Shown here: positions 1 through 9,026 of the stretch, one piece after another
How the letters are laid out: each line of letters opens with the position of its first letter
Position numbering within the stretch: the stretch's first letter is position 1
Program-made: the position numbers and the translations under genes
The notes under the pieces: model-generated
What the model saw: only the letters and a program-made list of their open reading frames with translations
Database searches by the model: none
Told to the model about the DNA's origin: nothing
Assembly (NCBI RefSeq): GCF_030818415.1
Contig: NZ_JAUTAE010000001.1
Coordinates: 1,614,501 to 1,678,500, forward strand
From: Sphingomonas sp. SORGH_AS_0950
Lineage (GTDB): Bacteria; Pseudomonadota; Alphaproteobacteria; Sphingomonadales; Sphingomonadaceae
Direction of reading: 5' to 3'
DNA: 64,000 nt

Positions 1-37
1 CGTCAACCTGTCGCGGCGGCTGCAATGGGCGGCATGA
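1..37 (+). CDS. C-terminal end of an upstream gene, product not identifiable
   Basis: Only about eleven codons are inside the window, ending in TGA at 35-37. The stop overlaps the ATG at 34 of the next gene in the ATGA arrangement, which is why I read it as a real gene end. The remaining residues (VNLSRRLQWAA) are too few to assign. In many related genomes a NUDIX hydrolase precedes the CCA-adding enzyme gene, so that is the likeliest identity, but this is inference. Confidence 0.5.
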   Translation, partial: VNLSRRLQWAA

Positions 38-1185
38 CGGCTGCCACCGCCCCCTGGACCGACCGAGGCGACCTGATCGCGCTGGCCGAGCGGCTGGAGG
101 CGCGGTTCGTCGGCGGCGCGGTGCGCGATTCGCTGCTGGGCCAGGCGGTGGCGGACATCGACCTCGCCACGCCGCTGTCGCCTGAGACGGTCATCGCGCG
201 CGTGCGCGAGGCGGGGTTCAAGCCGGTGCCGACGGGCATCGCGCATGGCACGATCACCGCCGTCCTGCCCGATGGCCCGGTCGAGGTCACGACGCTGCGC
301 CGCGACGTGTCGACCGATGGCCGCCATGCCGTCGTCGCCTTCACCGACGACTGGCGCGAGGATGCGGCGCGGCGCGACTTCACGATGAACGCGCTCTATG
401 CCGATCCGGTGACGGCCGAGCTGTTCGACTATTTCGGCGGGCTGGACGATCTGAAGGCGGGGCGGGTCCGCTTCATCGGCGATCCGTTGCAGCGCATCGC
501 CGAGGATCATCTCCGCATCCTGCGCTTCTTCCGCTTTCACGCACGCTTCGGCCAGGCGATCGACCAGGCCGGGCTGGACGCCTGTACGCAGCGCGCCAAC
601 GACCTGATGGCGCTGTCACGCGAACGGATCGCGGCCGAATTGCTGAAGCTGCTGGTCGCGGCGCGCGCGGTGCCGGTGGTGGCGCTGATGGTCGAACAGG
701 GCATCTTCCGCGCGGTCATCCCCGAGATCGATCGCGCCGGGGCCGACCGGCTGGCCCGCCTCGCCGAAGCGGAAGCGGCGGCGGGGATCGCCCCCGACCC
801 GATCCGCCGCCTCGCTGCGCTGCTGCCCCCCGAGGCCGCCGAGCCGGTGGGCGCGCGGTTGAAGCTGTCCAATCTGGACCGCAAGCGCCTGATCGCCGCG
901 ACCGCCGGGCCGGGCGATGAGGGGCCCCATGCGCTGGCATACCGGGTGGGCACGACCGGCGCGGTCGACCGGCTATTGCTGGCGGGCGAATCGGTGGCGG
1001 CGATCCGCGACTGGACGCCCCCTGCCCTGCCGCTGACCGGCGGGGCGCTGGTCGAGCGCGGCGTGCGCAAGGGCCCCGATGTCGCGCGGCTGCTGCGTCA
1101 GGTGGAGACCCGGTGGATCGCGGAGGGCTTTCCGGACGCGGGCCGGGTCGCCGAGCTGGCCGATGCGGCGGTGGCTCAGGCCTGA
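34..1185 (+). CDS. CCA tRNA nucleotidyltransferase / poly(A) polymerase family protein
   Basis: Class II nucleotidyltransferase of the CCA-adding enzyme/poly(A) polymerase family, expected to add or repair the 3' CCA of tRNAs in the cytoplasm. The head carries the family signature: a GGAVRD motif near residue 28 followed by the catalytic DIDLAT motif near residue 41. The RRDF motif with the nucleotide-binding region follows near residue 115, and an EDHLRILRFFRF stretch marks the start of the neck domain near residue 157. The protein is about 383 residues, normal for alphaproteobacterial members. I prefer the ATG at 34 over the one at 25 because it makes an ATGA overlap with the previous gene. 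The 3' end overlaps the convergent GGDEF/EAL gene by ten bases. CCA-adding versus poly(A) polymerase activity cannot be separated by eye. Confidence 0.9.
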   Translation: MTAATAPWTDRGDLIALAERLEARFVGGAVRDSLLGQAVADIDLATPLSPETVIARVREAGFKPVPTGIAHGTITAVLPDGPVEVTTLRRDVSTDGRHAVVAFTDDWREDAARRDFTMNALYADPVTAELFDYFGGLDDLKAGRVRFIGDPLQRIAEDHLRILRFFRFHARFGQAIDQAGLDACTQRANDLMALSRERIAAELLKLLVAARAVPVVALMVEQGIFRAVIPEIDRAGADRLARLAEAEAAAGIAPDPIRRLAALLPPEAAEPVGARLKLSNLDRKRLIAATAGPGDEGPHALAYRVGTTGAVDRLLLAGESVAAIRDWTPPALPLTGGALVERGVRKGPDVARLLRQVETRWIAEGFPDAGRVAELADAAVAQA

Positions 1186-2853
1186 GCCGCGATCATCGCC
1201 CAGGCCGCCTCGGGGTCGAGCGGCTTGGCATAGAGATAGCCCTGGCCATAGGTGCAGCCCAGCGCCGCCAGCGTCTGGCCGAGTTCGATCGTCTCGATCC
1301 CCTCGGCGGTGGTCTTCATGCCCAGCGCCTGCGCCAGACCCATGATCGCGCGGACGATGGCGATCTTGTCGCGGTCGGCCAGCATGCCGTTCACGAAGCT
1401 GCGGTCGATCTTGAGAATGTCGATGGGCAGTTTCTGGAGATAGGCGAGATTGGAATAGCCGGTGCCGAAATCGTCCATCGCCACCGTCGTGCCGAGTTCC
1501 TTCAGCCCCTCCATGATCATGGTCACGCCGTCGGGATCGCCGACGATCGCGCTTTCGGTCAGCTCCAGCGTCAGCCGGTCGCCCGCGATCCCGGCCTTGC
1601 CCAGCGCGCCGTCGATCACGGCCGGGATGGCATCGCGCTGAAGCTGGATCGCCGAGACGTTGACCGACATCCGCATCCCGCACGACCCGCCCGCGATACG
1701 GTCCCACTCGGCCAGCTGCATCGTCGCCTGCTGCACCGCCCAGCGGCCAAGCGGCACGATCAGCCCCGATTCCTCGGCGACCGGGATGAAGTCGACCGGG
1801 GAATGGTCGCACCCCTCGGCATCGCGCCACCGCGCCAGCGCCTCGAACGAGACCATGCGGCCCGTTGAAAGATCGCAGATCGGCTGATAGGCGAGATGCA
1901 GTTCCTCGCGCTCGATCGCGCGGCGCAGCGAGGTCTCCATCGCGAACTGGGCGCGCGCGATGGTGAAGGCCTGGGGGTGATAGACCTCGGTCCGACCCGC
2001 CGCCTTGGCGCGTTTTCACCGCGAACTGGGCGTGGCGGATCAGCTCCTCGGCATCGCCGTCGCCATCGTCGTCGGCGTTGAAGGCGATGCCCACCGACGC
2101 CTCGACATTCACCTCGTAATCGGTCAGCCGGAAGGGCGAGCGCAGCGCGCGGTCGATCCGGTCGGCCAAGACATGCGCCTCGTCCTCGCTCTCGTCGATC
2201 ATCATCAGGATGCCGAATTCATTGCCGCCGATCCGCCCGATCGAGTCGCGCGACCGCAGCGCCCCCTTCAACCGGCGTGCGACGGTGATCAGCAGTTCGT
2301 CCCCGACCAGCGAGCCCATACAGGCGTTCAGCCGACCGAAGCGGTTGAGATCGATGACCAGCACCGCATGCGAATGGCCGGTCGCCATCATCGCCTCGAT
2401 CAGGTCGCCGAATCCCTGACGATTGGGCAGTCCGGTCAGGCTGTCGGTCGTCATCTCGCGCCGCAGGCTGCGCTCGGTATGATGCTGGGCGGTCTGGTCG
2501 ACCAGCATGAGGACATATTGGTCCGCGCGTTCCTCCGCCGAGCGGGCGAGCGTGACCTGAAAATACCGGCAGTCGATGGCTTCGCCAAGCGCCAGCGGGA
2601 ATTCGATCGACTTGCCGCCCAGGCTCTGGAGATCGCCGATTCGCTTCGTCACCTCGGCCATGATCAGTGCATCGGACCGCGCCTCGGTCAGACCGGCACG
2701 TCGATAGGGGGCGTTGACCGTGACGATGCCGGGCCCATCCGCGCGCATCGCGATTTCCGCCGCCGGGATCGCCATGATCTCGACTGCGCACGACGTCAGA
2801 GTCGCGATTGGGCGCGGCAAGGGTCGCGAGATTGGATAAACGGTCGAAGCCAT
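1176..2853 (-). pseudogene. GGDEF-EAL cyclic-di-GMP protein, reading frame broken by a one-base shift
   Basis: The gene encodes a PAS-like N-terminal region, a GGDEF domain and a C-terminal EAL phosphodiesterase domain, but in two frames. The first frame runs from the ATG at 2853 through DSLTGLPNRQGF and the GGNEF motif. It loses homology after AQFAVKT near 2016. The EAL part (EALARW motif, later DDFGTGYSNL) continues in another frame to a TGA at 1176. Reading the T4 run at 2013-2016 (AAAA on the coding strand) as three bases joins both frames seamlessly as AQFAVKRAKAAGRTEVYHPQ. This may be a sequencing error or a real frameshift. The GGDEF motif is degenerate (GGNEF), so cyclase activity is doubtful, whereas the EAL motif looks intact. 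If translated separately, the EAL part could start at the ATG at 1940. Confidence 0.75.
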
Positions 2854-2964
2854 CTACCGACCATTTATCGGCCGATCGTTAAAACCCCCTAAAATTTCAG
2901 CGAAATTGATCCCGTAAACGGTTCAGTCCGCCATAATCGGAAACACGCCGTCGATCGGGCGCGG

Positions 2965-5217
2965 TCAATCGAAACGATTATCGCGGGGGAAGCCGGTCGG
3001 CGGCATCCGCCCCGCCGCCCCGCGCGCGGTCCGCCAGGCGGACAGATCGGCCTCGGTCCGCACGCGCCCCGTCTCGCCGCCCATCGGCCAGCTCAACCCG
3101 TCCTTGAAGACGAAGGTCGTCGCATCGGACAGGCCGCCGTCGCGATAGCGTTGCAGCTGGACCCCGGTGCCGCGCGACAGTTCGACGAACTCGGTCAGCG
3201 GGAAGACCAGCAATTTGCGATTGTCGCCGATCGCCGCGACATAATCATCGTCCGCCCCCACCGGACGCACGACCTTCAGCGCCGCTCCGGCGCGTGGCGT
3301 CAGCACCGTCTTGCCTTTTCGCGTCTCGGCGATGGTGTCGGCGGTCGGCACGACGAAGCCGCGCCCGTCCGAGGCGGCGACCAGCAGCTTGGCCGCGCGC
3401 GCGGCGGGCAGGAAGCCGACGATGCCGATCGACCCGTCCAGATCGATCATCGCACGCACCGGCTCGCCGAAGCCGCGCCCGCCGGGCAGCTTGTCGGCGG
3501 CCAGGGTGAAGAACCGCCCATTCGCCGCCGCCAGCAACAGCTTGTCGGTGGTCTGCGCATGGAAGGCGAAAGCGGGGCCGTCGCCTTCCTTGAACTTGGC
3601 GGTATCCGCCGAGGCCAGGTCGACATGCCCCTTCATCGCGCGAATCCAGCCGCGCTGCGACAGGATGACGGTGATCGGCTCGCGCTCGATCATCGCCTCC
3701 AGCGGGATGTCGCGGGTCGGCGCGGCCTCCTCGATCAGCGTGCGGCGCGCGCCCAGCGCGGTCTCGGGACCATAGCGGTCGCGAATCCGGCCCAGATCCT
3801 TCTTCATTCGCGTCCGCTGGCGCTGTTCGGAGCCGAGCAGCAGGGTGAGCTGCTCGCGCTCCTTGTCGAGCTTGTCGCGCTCGCCGCGAATCTCGAACTC
3901 CTCCAGCCGCCGCAGCGAACGGAGGCGCATGTTGAGGATCGCCTCGGCCTGACGATCGGTCAGACGGAATTCCGCGATCATCACCGCCTTGGGCTCGTCC
4001 TCGGTGCGGATGATCTCGATCACCCGGTCGAGGTTGAGATAGGCGACCAGATAGCCGTCGAGCAGCTCGATCCGGTCGGCGATCTTGCCGAGCCGATGCT
4101 CGGAACGCCGCCGCAGCACCACGAACTGATGCTCGACCCAGGCCGCCAGCGCCTCGCGCAGGGACATGACGCGCGGGGTGCGGTCCTTGTCCAGCACGTT
4201 GAGGTTCAGGCTGATCCGCGTCTCCAGGTCGGAGAAGCGGAACAACCCGTCCATCAGCACCTGCGGATCGACGGTGCGCGCGCGCGGCTCCAGCACGATG
4301 CGGACCTGCGCATCCGATTCGTCGCGGACATCGGCCAGGATCGGCAGCTTCTTGTCGTTGATGAGCGTGGCGATCTGTTCGATCAGCTTGCCCTTGGCGA
4401 CGCCGTAGGGGATTTCGCTGATGACGATCTGCCAGCCGCCGCCCTTCTCGCGCTCGATCTCCCAGCGCGCGCGGACGCGGAAGCCGCCCCGCCCGGTGGT
4501 GTAGCTTTCGCGCAAGATCGCGGGCGCATCGACGACGATGCCGCCGGTCGGGAAGTCCGGCCCCTTGACCAGCGCCAGGATCGCATCGTCATCGGCATCG
4601 GGCCGATCGACCAGCAGGATCGCGGCCTCCAGCAGCTCGGCGGCGTTGTGCGGCGGGATGCTGGTCGCCATGCCGACCGCGATCCCGCTCGCGCCATTGG
4701 CCAGCAGATTGGGGAACAGGCCGGGGAACAGCTCGGGCTCCTGCTCCTCGCCATTATAGGTCGGGCGATAGGCGACGGCATCCTCGTCCAGCCCATCCAT
4801 CAGGTCGATCGCGATCTGGGTCAGCCGCGCCTCGGTATAACGATAGGCGGCGGCGTTATCGCCGTCGATATTGCCGAAATTGCCCTGCCCGTCGACCAGC
4901 GGATAGCGAAGCGCGAAATCCTGGGCGAGACGGACCATCGCGTCATAGACCGACTGGTCGCCATGCGGATGATATTTACCGATCACGTCGCCGACGACGC
5001 GCGCGCATTTCTTGTAGCCCGCCGCCGGGTCGAGCTTGAGCAGCCGCATCGCCCATAGCAACCGGCGATGTACCGGCTTCAGGCCATCGCGCACATCGGG
5101 CAGCGAGCGCGCCGTGATCGTGGACAGCGCATAGACCAGATACCGTTCGGACAGCGCGCTGTCGAAGGGGGCATCCAAGATGCCGACGGGGGGATTGTCG
5201 CGGAGATCGATCGCCAT
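2965..5217 (-). CDS. parC: DNA topoisomerase IV subunit A
   Basis: Subunit A of the type II topoisomerase that decatenates daughter chromosomes, working with ParE as an A2B2 tetramer. The protein is about 750 residues. The N-terminal breakage-reunion domain begins [35 protein letters not shown], and the catalytic tyrosine lies in [10 protein letters not shown] near residue 120. A coiled-coil region around residues 425-475 ([14 protein letters not shown]) precedes the C-terminal beta-propeller. A start at 5256 is possible, but the ATG at 5217 ([12 protein letters not shown]) matches the usual N-terminus. The ParC rather than GyrA assignment follows from the short N-terminus and the divergent propeller without a clear GyrA box. 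parE is not in the window. Confidence 0.93.
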   Translation of the reverse strand: MAIDLRDNPPVGILDAPFDSALSERYLVYALSTITARSLPDVRDGLKPVHRRLLWAMRLLKLDPAAGYKKCARVVGDVIGKYHPHGDQSVYDAMVRLAQDFALRYPLVDGQGNFGNIDGDNAAAYRYTEARLTQIAIDLMDGLDEDAVAYRPTYNGEEQEPELFPGLFPNLLANGASGIAVGMATSIPPHNAAELLEAAILLVDRPDADDDAILALVKGPDFPTGGIVVDAPAILRESYTTGRGGFRVRARWEIEREKGGGWQIVISEIPYGVAKGKLIEQIATLINDKKLPILADVRDESDAQVRIVLEPRARTVDPQVLMDGLFRFSDLETRISLNLNVLDKDRTPRVMSLREALAAWVEHQFVVLRRRSEHRLGKIADRIELLDGYLVAYLNLDRVIEIIRTEDEPKAVMIAEFRLTDRQAEAILNMRLRSLRRLEEFEIRGERDKLDKEREQLTLLLGSEQRQRTRMKKDLGRIRDRYGPETALGARRTLIEEAAPTRDIPLEAMIEREPITVILSQRGWIRAMKGHVDLASADTAKFKEGDGPAFAFHAQTTDKLLLAAANGRFFTLAADKLPGGRGFGEPVRAMIDLDGSIGIVGFLPAARAAKLLVAASDGRGFVVPTADTIAETRKGKTVLTPRAGAALKVVRPVGADDDYVAAIGDNRKLLVFPLTEFVELSRGTGVQLQRYRDGGLSDATTFVFKDGLSWPMGGETGRVRTEADLSAWRTARGAAGRMPPTGFPRDNRFD

Positions 5218-5357
5218 GGGAGCCCCGCTTCTAGCAAGCGATGCGCGCAGGGGCAATCGGGCGGATCAAAAAGTGAACAAATCACCGGGGACAGGATCGC
5301 TGGGGCAAGGCGGGCACGTTGGGAGCGCCGCGCCCGCCTGCCTTGCGACCATCCCGG

Positions 5358-5747
5358 TCAGGCGTGGTTCGCCTGCGCCTGGTTGACGTCCTGGGTGAAG
5401 TGGTTGCCCGCCGCGACCGTGCAGTTCTGGAACGCGACGGGGGTGAAGGTCTCGACCCCGGCGACTTCCTCATCGGTCACGGCCTTGCCCTTGGCATTAT
5501 GGCCGGGCGCGAAGGCGATGGCCTCGGGGCGGAAGGTGGCGAGGACATCGGCGGTATCGCGACACGCGACGGTGCGCTCCGTCCTGCCGTTCTTGACCAC
5601 CGCGATGGCCTCCATGCCATTGGCCAGCGGAACACGCGCCTGTTCATAGACCAGCGGCGCCTGCGCCATGTGCATCGGCCGCGCCACGGCAGCACCCGCC
5701 GTCAGCATCAGAGCCCCACCAACAACACCGATCATCAGCTTGTTCAT
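5358..5747 (-). CDS. Small secreted protein of unknown function
   Basis: I do not recognise the family. The 129-residue product starts MNKLMIGVVGGALMLTAGAAVARP, a clean Sec signal peptide with cleavage expected after AVA near residue 22, so the mature part of about 107 residues should be periplasmic. It has two cysteines (ACRDT and NCTVAAG) that could form a disulfide. The start at 5747 is chosen over 5768 because AAAGGAGGAA lies directly upstream at ideal Shine-Dalgarno spacing. The gene is monocistronic, between parC on the same strand and divergent purC. An A/T-rich stretch upstream (about 5795-5850) is a plausible promoter region. An unusually strong ribosome-binding site suggests good expression. 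Confidence 0.75.
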   Translation of the reverse strand: MNKLMIGVVGGALMLTAGAAVARPMHMAQAPLVYEQARVPLANGMEAIAVVKNGRTERTVACRDTADVLATFRPEAIAFAPGHNAKGKAVTDEEVAGVETFTPVAFQNCTVAAGNHFTQDVNQAQANHA

Positions 5748-6046
5748 GACTTCCTCCTTTGCAAGCATCGACAGAACCCATGACTTGGACGATCGGTTTC
5801 CTATACTTTCTACCTTACCGTTTTTTCATATACCGTGAAAATCATGTCCATCATGGCTGGGACATTACGTGACCTTCATCTTCCAGTCCCCTTTCGTTGC
5901 TTGCACGACGGAAGGAGCCTGTCCGCACCGCAAGGCCGCACGCCTCCATTGCGCCCGCCCGCACCTTCGATTATAGGCCGCGCCATCCCGCCTCGGGCCT
6001 CAGCATGTGGGGCACCGGGGCTGTACTCATTTCAGGGGACCGCCGC
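5748..6046. other. Divergent intergenic region upstream of purC
   Basis: About 300 bases between the secreted-protein gene (minus) and purC (plus). The part at 5795-5850 is clearly more A/T-rich than its surroundings and includes a T6 run, so promoters for one or both genes probably lie here. I could not fix a convincing -35/-10 pair on either strand. An open frame entering purC from 5897 is most likely just upstream read-through, because the purC start at 6047 has its own ribosome-binding site. Confidence 0.4.
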
Positions 6047-6826
6047 ATGGCTCGCCGCCGCCAAATCTACGAAGGCAAGGCCAAGATCCTGTACGAGGGC
6101 CCCGAGCCCGGCACGCTGATCCAGTATTTCAAGGACGACGCCACCGCGTTCAATGCCCAGAAGAAGGGCACGATCAACGGCAAGGGCGTGCTCAACAACC
6201 GCATCTCCGAGCATGTCTTCACCATGCTCGACCATATCGGCGTGCCGACCCACTTCATCCGCCGCCTGAACATGCGCGAGCAGTTGATCCGCCAGGTCGA
6301 GATCGTGCCGATCGAGGTCGTGGTCCGCAACGTCGCGGCGGGCTCGCTGTCCAAGCGCCTGGGCATCGAAGAGGGCGTGAAGCTGCCCCGCACGATCATC
6401 GAATATTATTACAAGGACGATGCGCTGGGCGACCCGATGGTCACCGACGAGCATATCGCCTGCTTCGGCTGGGCCAGCCAGGAAGAGATGCACGACATCG
6501 CCGACCTGGCGATCCGCGTGAACGACTTCCTGTCGGGCATGTTCGCCGCGATCGGCATCCGCCTGGTCGACTTCAAGCTGGAATTCGGCCGCATCTGGGA
6601 CAATGACTTCGGTCGCATCATCCTGGCCGACGAGATCAGCCCCGATGGCTGCCGCCTGTGGGACATGACCACCAACGAAAAGCTGGACAAGGATCGCTTC
6701 CGTCGCGACCTGGGCGGCGAGGTGGAAGCCTATCAGGAAGTGGCACGCCGTCTGGGCCTGCTGCCCGAGGGGGGCGACACCGCCGTCCTCGACCTCGAAG
6801 AACACCGCAAGAGCCGGGGCAAGTAA
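6047..6826 (+). CDS. purC: Phosphoribosylaminoimidazole-succinocarboxamide synthase
   Basis: SAICAR synthetase, which ligates aspartate to CAIR with ATP in de novo purine synthesis (cytoplasm). The 259-residue product begins [18 protein letters not shown], the usual N-terminus. It carries the family signatures [15 protein letters not shown] near residue 95 and the [10 protein letters not shown] / LADEISPD blocks near residues 175-200. The start at 6047 is chosen over 5897 because it fits the family length and has GGGGAC a few bases upstream. Its TAA overlaps the ATG of purS by one base (TAATG), so purC-purS-purQ is one translationally coupled operon for three purine enzymes. Confidence 0.95.
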   Translation: MARRRQIYEGKAKILYEGPEPGTLIQYFKDDATAFNAQKKGTINGKGVLNNRISEHVFTMLDHIGVPTHFIRRLNMREQLIRQVEIVPIEVVVRNVAAGSLSKRLGIEEGVKLPRTIIEYYYKDDALGDPMVTDEHIACFGWASQEEMHDIADLAIRVNDFLSGMFAAIGIRLVDFKLEFGRIWDNDFGRIILADEISPDGCRLWDMTTNEKLDKDRFRRDLGGEVEAYQEVARRLGLLPEGGDTAVLDLEEHRKSRGK

Positions 6827-7056
6827 TGAAGCTGAAGATTTTCGTCACCCTGAAGCCCGGCGTGCTCGACCCGCAGGGCAAGGCGATCCACCACGCGCTG
6901 GAAAGCCTGGGCTTTGCGGGCGTGAACGACGTCCGCGCGGGCAAGCTGATCGAGCTGGAGGTCGCCGACGCGACGACCGACGCGCAGATCGACGAGATGT
7001 GCCGCCAGCTCCTCGCCAACACCGTGATCGAGAATTACCGGGTGGAGCGCGCCTGA
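6826..7056 (+). CDS. purS: Phosphoribosylformylglycinamidine synthase subunit PurS
   Basis: Small 76-residue structural subunit that bridges PurQ and PurL in the three-subunit FGAM synthetase. The sequence [20 protein letters not shown], followed by ALESLGF and a C-terminal [11 protein letters not shown], is typical of PurS. It overlaps purC at TAATG and purQ at TGATG, so all three genes are coupled. PurL is not in the window. Confidence 0.95.
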   Translation: MKLKIFVTLKPGVLDPQGKAIHHALESLGFAGVNDVRAGKLIELEVADATTDAQIDEMCRQLLANTVIENYRVERA

Positions 7057-7724
7057 TGAAGACCGCCGTAATCGTCTTTCCGGGCTCGAACTGCGACCGC
7101 GACCTCGCCGTCGCGCTGGAGGCGGTGACGGGCGTCAAGCCGGCCATGGTCTGGCACGGCGACAGCGAACTGCCCGAGGGGCTGGGGCTGATCGGCGTAC
7201 CGGGCGGCTTCTCTTACGGCGATTACCTGCGCTGCGGCGCGATCGCGGCCCGCTCGCCGATCATGCGCGCGGTCGTGGAGTCGGCGAACAAGGGCACGCC
7301 GGTCTTCGGCGTGTGCAACGGCTTCCAGGTGCTGGCCGAAACCGGGCTGCTGCCGGGCGCGCTGATGCGCAACCGCTCGCTCAACTTCGTCTGCCGCGAC
7401 GTGGATCTGGAGGTGGCCAACACCGACAGCGCCTTCACCCGGCTGTACCAGCAGGGCGAGACGATCCGTATCCCGGTCGCGCATCATGACGGCAATTATT
7501 TCGCCGATGCCGACACGCTCGACCGCCTCGAAGGCGAAGGCCGCGTGGCCTTCCGCTATGCCGAGGACGTCAACGGCTCGGCACGGTCCATCGCGGGCGT
7601 GCTGAACGAGAAGCGCAACGTGCTGGGCATGATGCCCCACCCCGAGCGCCGCATCGAAGCCGCGCACGGCGGCGACCATGGCCGCCGCCTGTTCGAGGGC
7701 CTGCTGGAGATGGTGGGGGCCTAA
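7056..7724 (+). CDS. purQ: Phosphoribosylformylglycinamidine synthase subunit PurQ (glutaminase)
   Basis: Class I glutamine amidotransferase that supplies ammonia to PurL for FGAM formation. The 222-residue protein starts [16 protein letters not shown] and has the nucleophile cysteine in [10 protein letters not shown] near residue 87. The downstream His and Glu of the triad sit in MMPHPERR near residue 195. The start overlaps the purS stop (TGATG). A rho-independent terminator follows at 7778-7811, ending the purCSQ operon. Confidence 0.95.
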   Translation: MKTAVIVFPGSNCDRDLAVALEAVTGVKPAMVWHGDSELPEGLGLIGVPGGFSYGDYLRCGAIAARSPIMRAVVESANKGTPVFGVCNGFQVLAETGLLPGALMRNRSLNFVCRDVDLEVANTDSAFTRLYQQGETIRIPVAHHDGNYFADADTLDRLEGEGRVAFRYAEDVNGSARSIAGVLNEKRNVLGMMPHPERRIEAAHGGDHGRRLFEGLLEMVGA

Positions 7725-7733
7725 CCCCTCCCC

Positions 7734-7758
7734 CGTTCAGCCTGAGCGAAGTCGAAGG
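7734..7758 (+). repeat. Single copy of a dispersed 25-base repeat arm
   Basis: This is one arm of a dispersed repeat whose core reads TTCAGCCTGAGCGAAGTCG. The same arm occurs twice more, as an inverted pair, at 20898-20922 and 20954-20978. Here it stands alone just after the purQ stop codon and before its terminator. Confidence 0.7.
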
Positions 7759-7777
7759 ACACGGGACTACATCTGAC

Positions 7778-7811
7778 AAAGGGGGAGCGAGGCGACTCGC
7801 TTCCCCTTTTT
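7778..7811 (+). terminator. Rho-independent terminator of purCSQ
   Basis: An 11-base stem (GGGGGAGCGAG with CTCGCTTCCCC, one G-U pair) around a four-base loop is followed by TTTTT at 7807-7811. It lies about 55 bases after the purQ stop, in the correct orientation. Confidence 0.85.
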
Positions 7812-7842
7812 GTTCGCGCGAAGCCGCGATGGCGCGAAGAAT

Positions 7843-7989
7843 ATTGGGTTCGCGCGGAGGCGCGGAGAACGCAGAGGTGTTTGGCCTCGTTGCGGGCGTT
7901 ATCCCTTCTAACGCATGTCGATGGCAGAGATTGGCGGCTATCGCCGGCTACATCACCTCCGCGTCTCCGCGCCTCCGCGTGAACCCAAT
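7843..7989. repeat. Long inverted repeat, arms about 36 bases
   Basis: The left arm (7843-7879) and right arm (7954-7989) are near-perfect reverse complements, built on a GCGCGGAGGCGCGGAG core, with about 75 bases between them. It sits between the convergent ends of the purCSQ operon and the transporter gene. The 63-codon open frame across it (7829-8017) looks like repeat read-through rather than a gene. The rest of the 7812-8024 interval shows nothing else. Confidence 0.7.
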
Positions 7990-8024
7990 CTCTAAAACCC
8001 TTCGCGTCTTAGCGTGAGCCCAAA

Positions 8025-8759
8025 TCAAACCCGCGCCCGGAACGGCGTGAAGTCGGTCCCCTCGTCGAATACGTCCACCCCTTCGGCGCGCTTCAGCCCG
8101 CCGACGATCAGATAGGTCACGGGGGTCAACAGCACCTCCCAGCCCACCTTCAGCACCCATTGGGTGAACAGCACGACGACCACCAGATGCGTTGTCCAAC
8201 CCTCCGCACCCCAGAAGGCGAGCGGATAGAAGATCAGGCTGTCGACCCCCTGCCCGATCACCGTCGAGCCGATCGTGCGCGACCAGAGATGCCGCCCGCC
8301 GGTCCACAGCTTCATGCGCGCCATGACAAAGGCGTTGGCGAACTCGCCCGCCCAGAAGGCACAGATGCTGGCAAAAACGATCCGGCGGACCTGGCCGAAG
8401 ATCACCTCATAGGCGGCCTGATTGGTCCAACTGGGCGCTGGCGGCAACTTGACCACCACCCAGCTCATGAAGGCCATGAAGAGCAGCGCCACGGTTCCCG
8501 CCCAAATGACCCGCCGCGCGCGGGCATAGCCGTAAACCTCGGTCAGCACGTCGCCGATGACATAGCTGAGCGGAAAGAACAGGATGCCCGCCCCGAACGG
8601 CCACTGCCCGACCAGCGGCAGGGTGATGACCGCCACCTTGCCCGCGCCGATGACATTGGACAGCAGCAGGATGGTGACGAACGCTGCCATGACGAAGTCG
8701 AACCAGCGAAAGGCCGACCGCTCCAGATCGCGGCCCGCGACCATCCGTTCCCCGCTCAT
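8025..8759 (-). CDS. Queuosine precursor transporter (YhhQ family)
   Basis: Integral inner-membrane protein of the VUT/YhhQ family, which imports queuosine precursors used for tRNA modification. The 244-residue product has about six hydrophobic segments, starting with FDFVMAAFVTILLLSNVIG near residue 20. It carries the family block FPLSYVIGDVLTEVYGYARARRVIW near residues 60-85 and the later RTIGSTVIGQGVDSLIFYPLAF. The start at 8759 is preferred over 8816 because GAGGGG lies about six bases upstream. It is a single gene, convergent to purQ and next to tRNA-Arg. Substrate assignment rests on family membership; no queuosine genes are nearby. Confidence 0.85.
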   Translation of the reverse strand: MSGERMVAGRDLERSAFRWFDFVMAAFVTILLLSNVIGAGKVAVITLPLVGQWPFGAGILFFPLSYVIGDVLTEVYGYARARRVIWAGTVALLFMAFMSWVVVKLPPAPSWTNQAAYEVIFGQVRRIVFASICAFWAGEFANAFVMARMKLWTGGRHLWSRTIGSTVIGQGVDSLIFYPLAFWGAEGWTTHLVVVVLFTQWVLKVGWEVLLTPVTYLIVGGLKRAEGVDVFDEGTDFTPFRARV

Positions 8760-8842
8760 TACGATCCCCTCAAAGCCGTGCGGACCGTTGTTTATCGCCA
8801 TTCCCTTGGCGGTCAAACCACGCTAGGGACACCGCCATCCGC

Positions 8843-8919
8843 GCGTCCGTAGCTCAGTTGGATAGAGCAAGGAGCTTCTACCTCCTCGGTCGGGGGTTCG
8901 AATCCCTCCGGGCGCGCCA
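8843..8919 (+). tRNA. tRNA-Arg (anticodon UCU)
   Basis: A 77-base cloverleaf can be folded by hand. The acceptor stem pairs GCGTCCG with CGGGCGC (one G-U). The D stem is GCTC/GAGC with AGTTGGATA in the loop. The anticodon stem AGGAG/CTCCT encloses CTTCTAC, giving anticodon TCT. The T arm is GGGGG-TTCGAAT-CCCTC. CCA is encoded at 8917-8919. It reads AGA, a rare codon in such a GC-rich genome. Confidence 0.93.
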
Positions 8920-8940
8920 CTCCCTCCCCATCACAGACAG

Positions 8941-8967
8941 CAAAACGCCCCGGCTTTCGCCGAGGCG
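8941..8967 (-). terminator. Rho-independent terminator of guaA
   Basis: On the minus strand a nine-base stem (CGCCTCGGC / GCCGGGGCG, one mismatch, loop GAAA) is followed by TTTT (8942-8945). It lies about 60 bases beyond the guaA stop codon. Confidence 0.8.
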
Positions 8968-9026
8968 CTGCATGACGTGTCGGTCGGCGTTGCCGCGACC
9001 CTGTCCGGCAGGGGCGCGGGGCCGTG

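Noticed and set aside
3151..5058. A 635-codon plus-strand frame
   Set aside because: It is antisense to parC and has no recognisable motif.
5897..6046. A 50-codon N-terminal extension of PurC
   Set aside because: No family member has it, and the ATG at 6047 has its own ribosome-binding site.
7829..8017. A 62-codon plus-strand frame
   Set aside because: It is made mostly of the arms of the long inverted repeat and has no ribosome-binding site or family resemblance.
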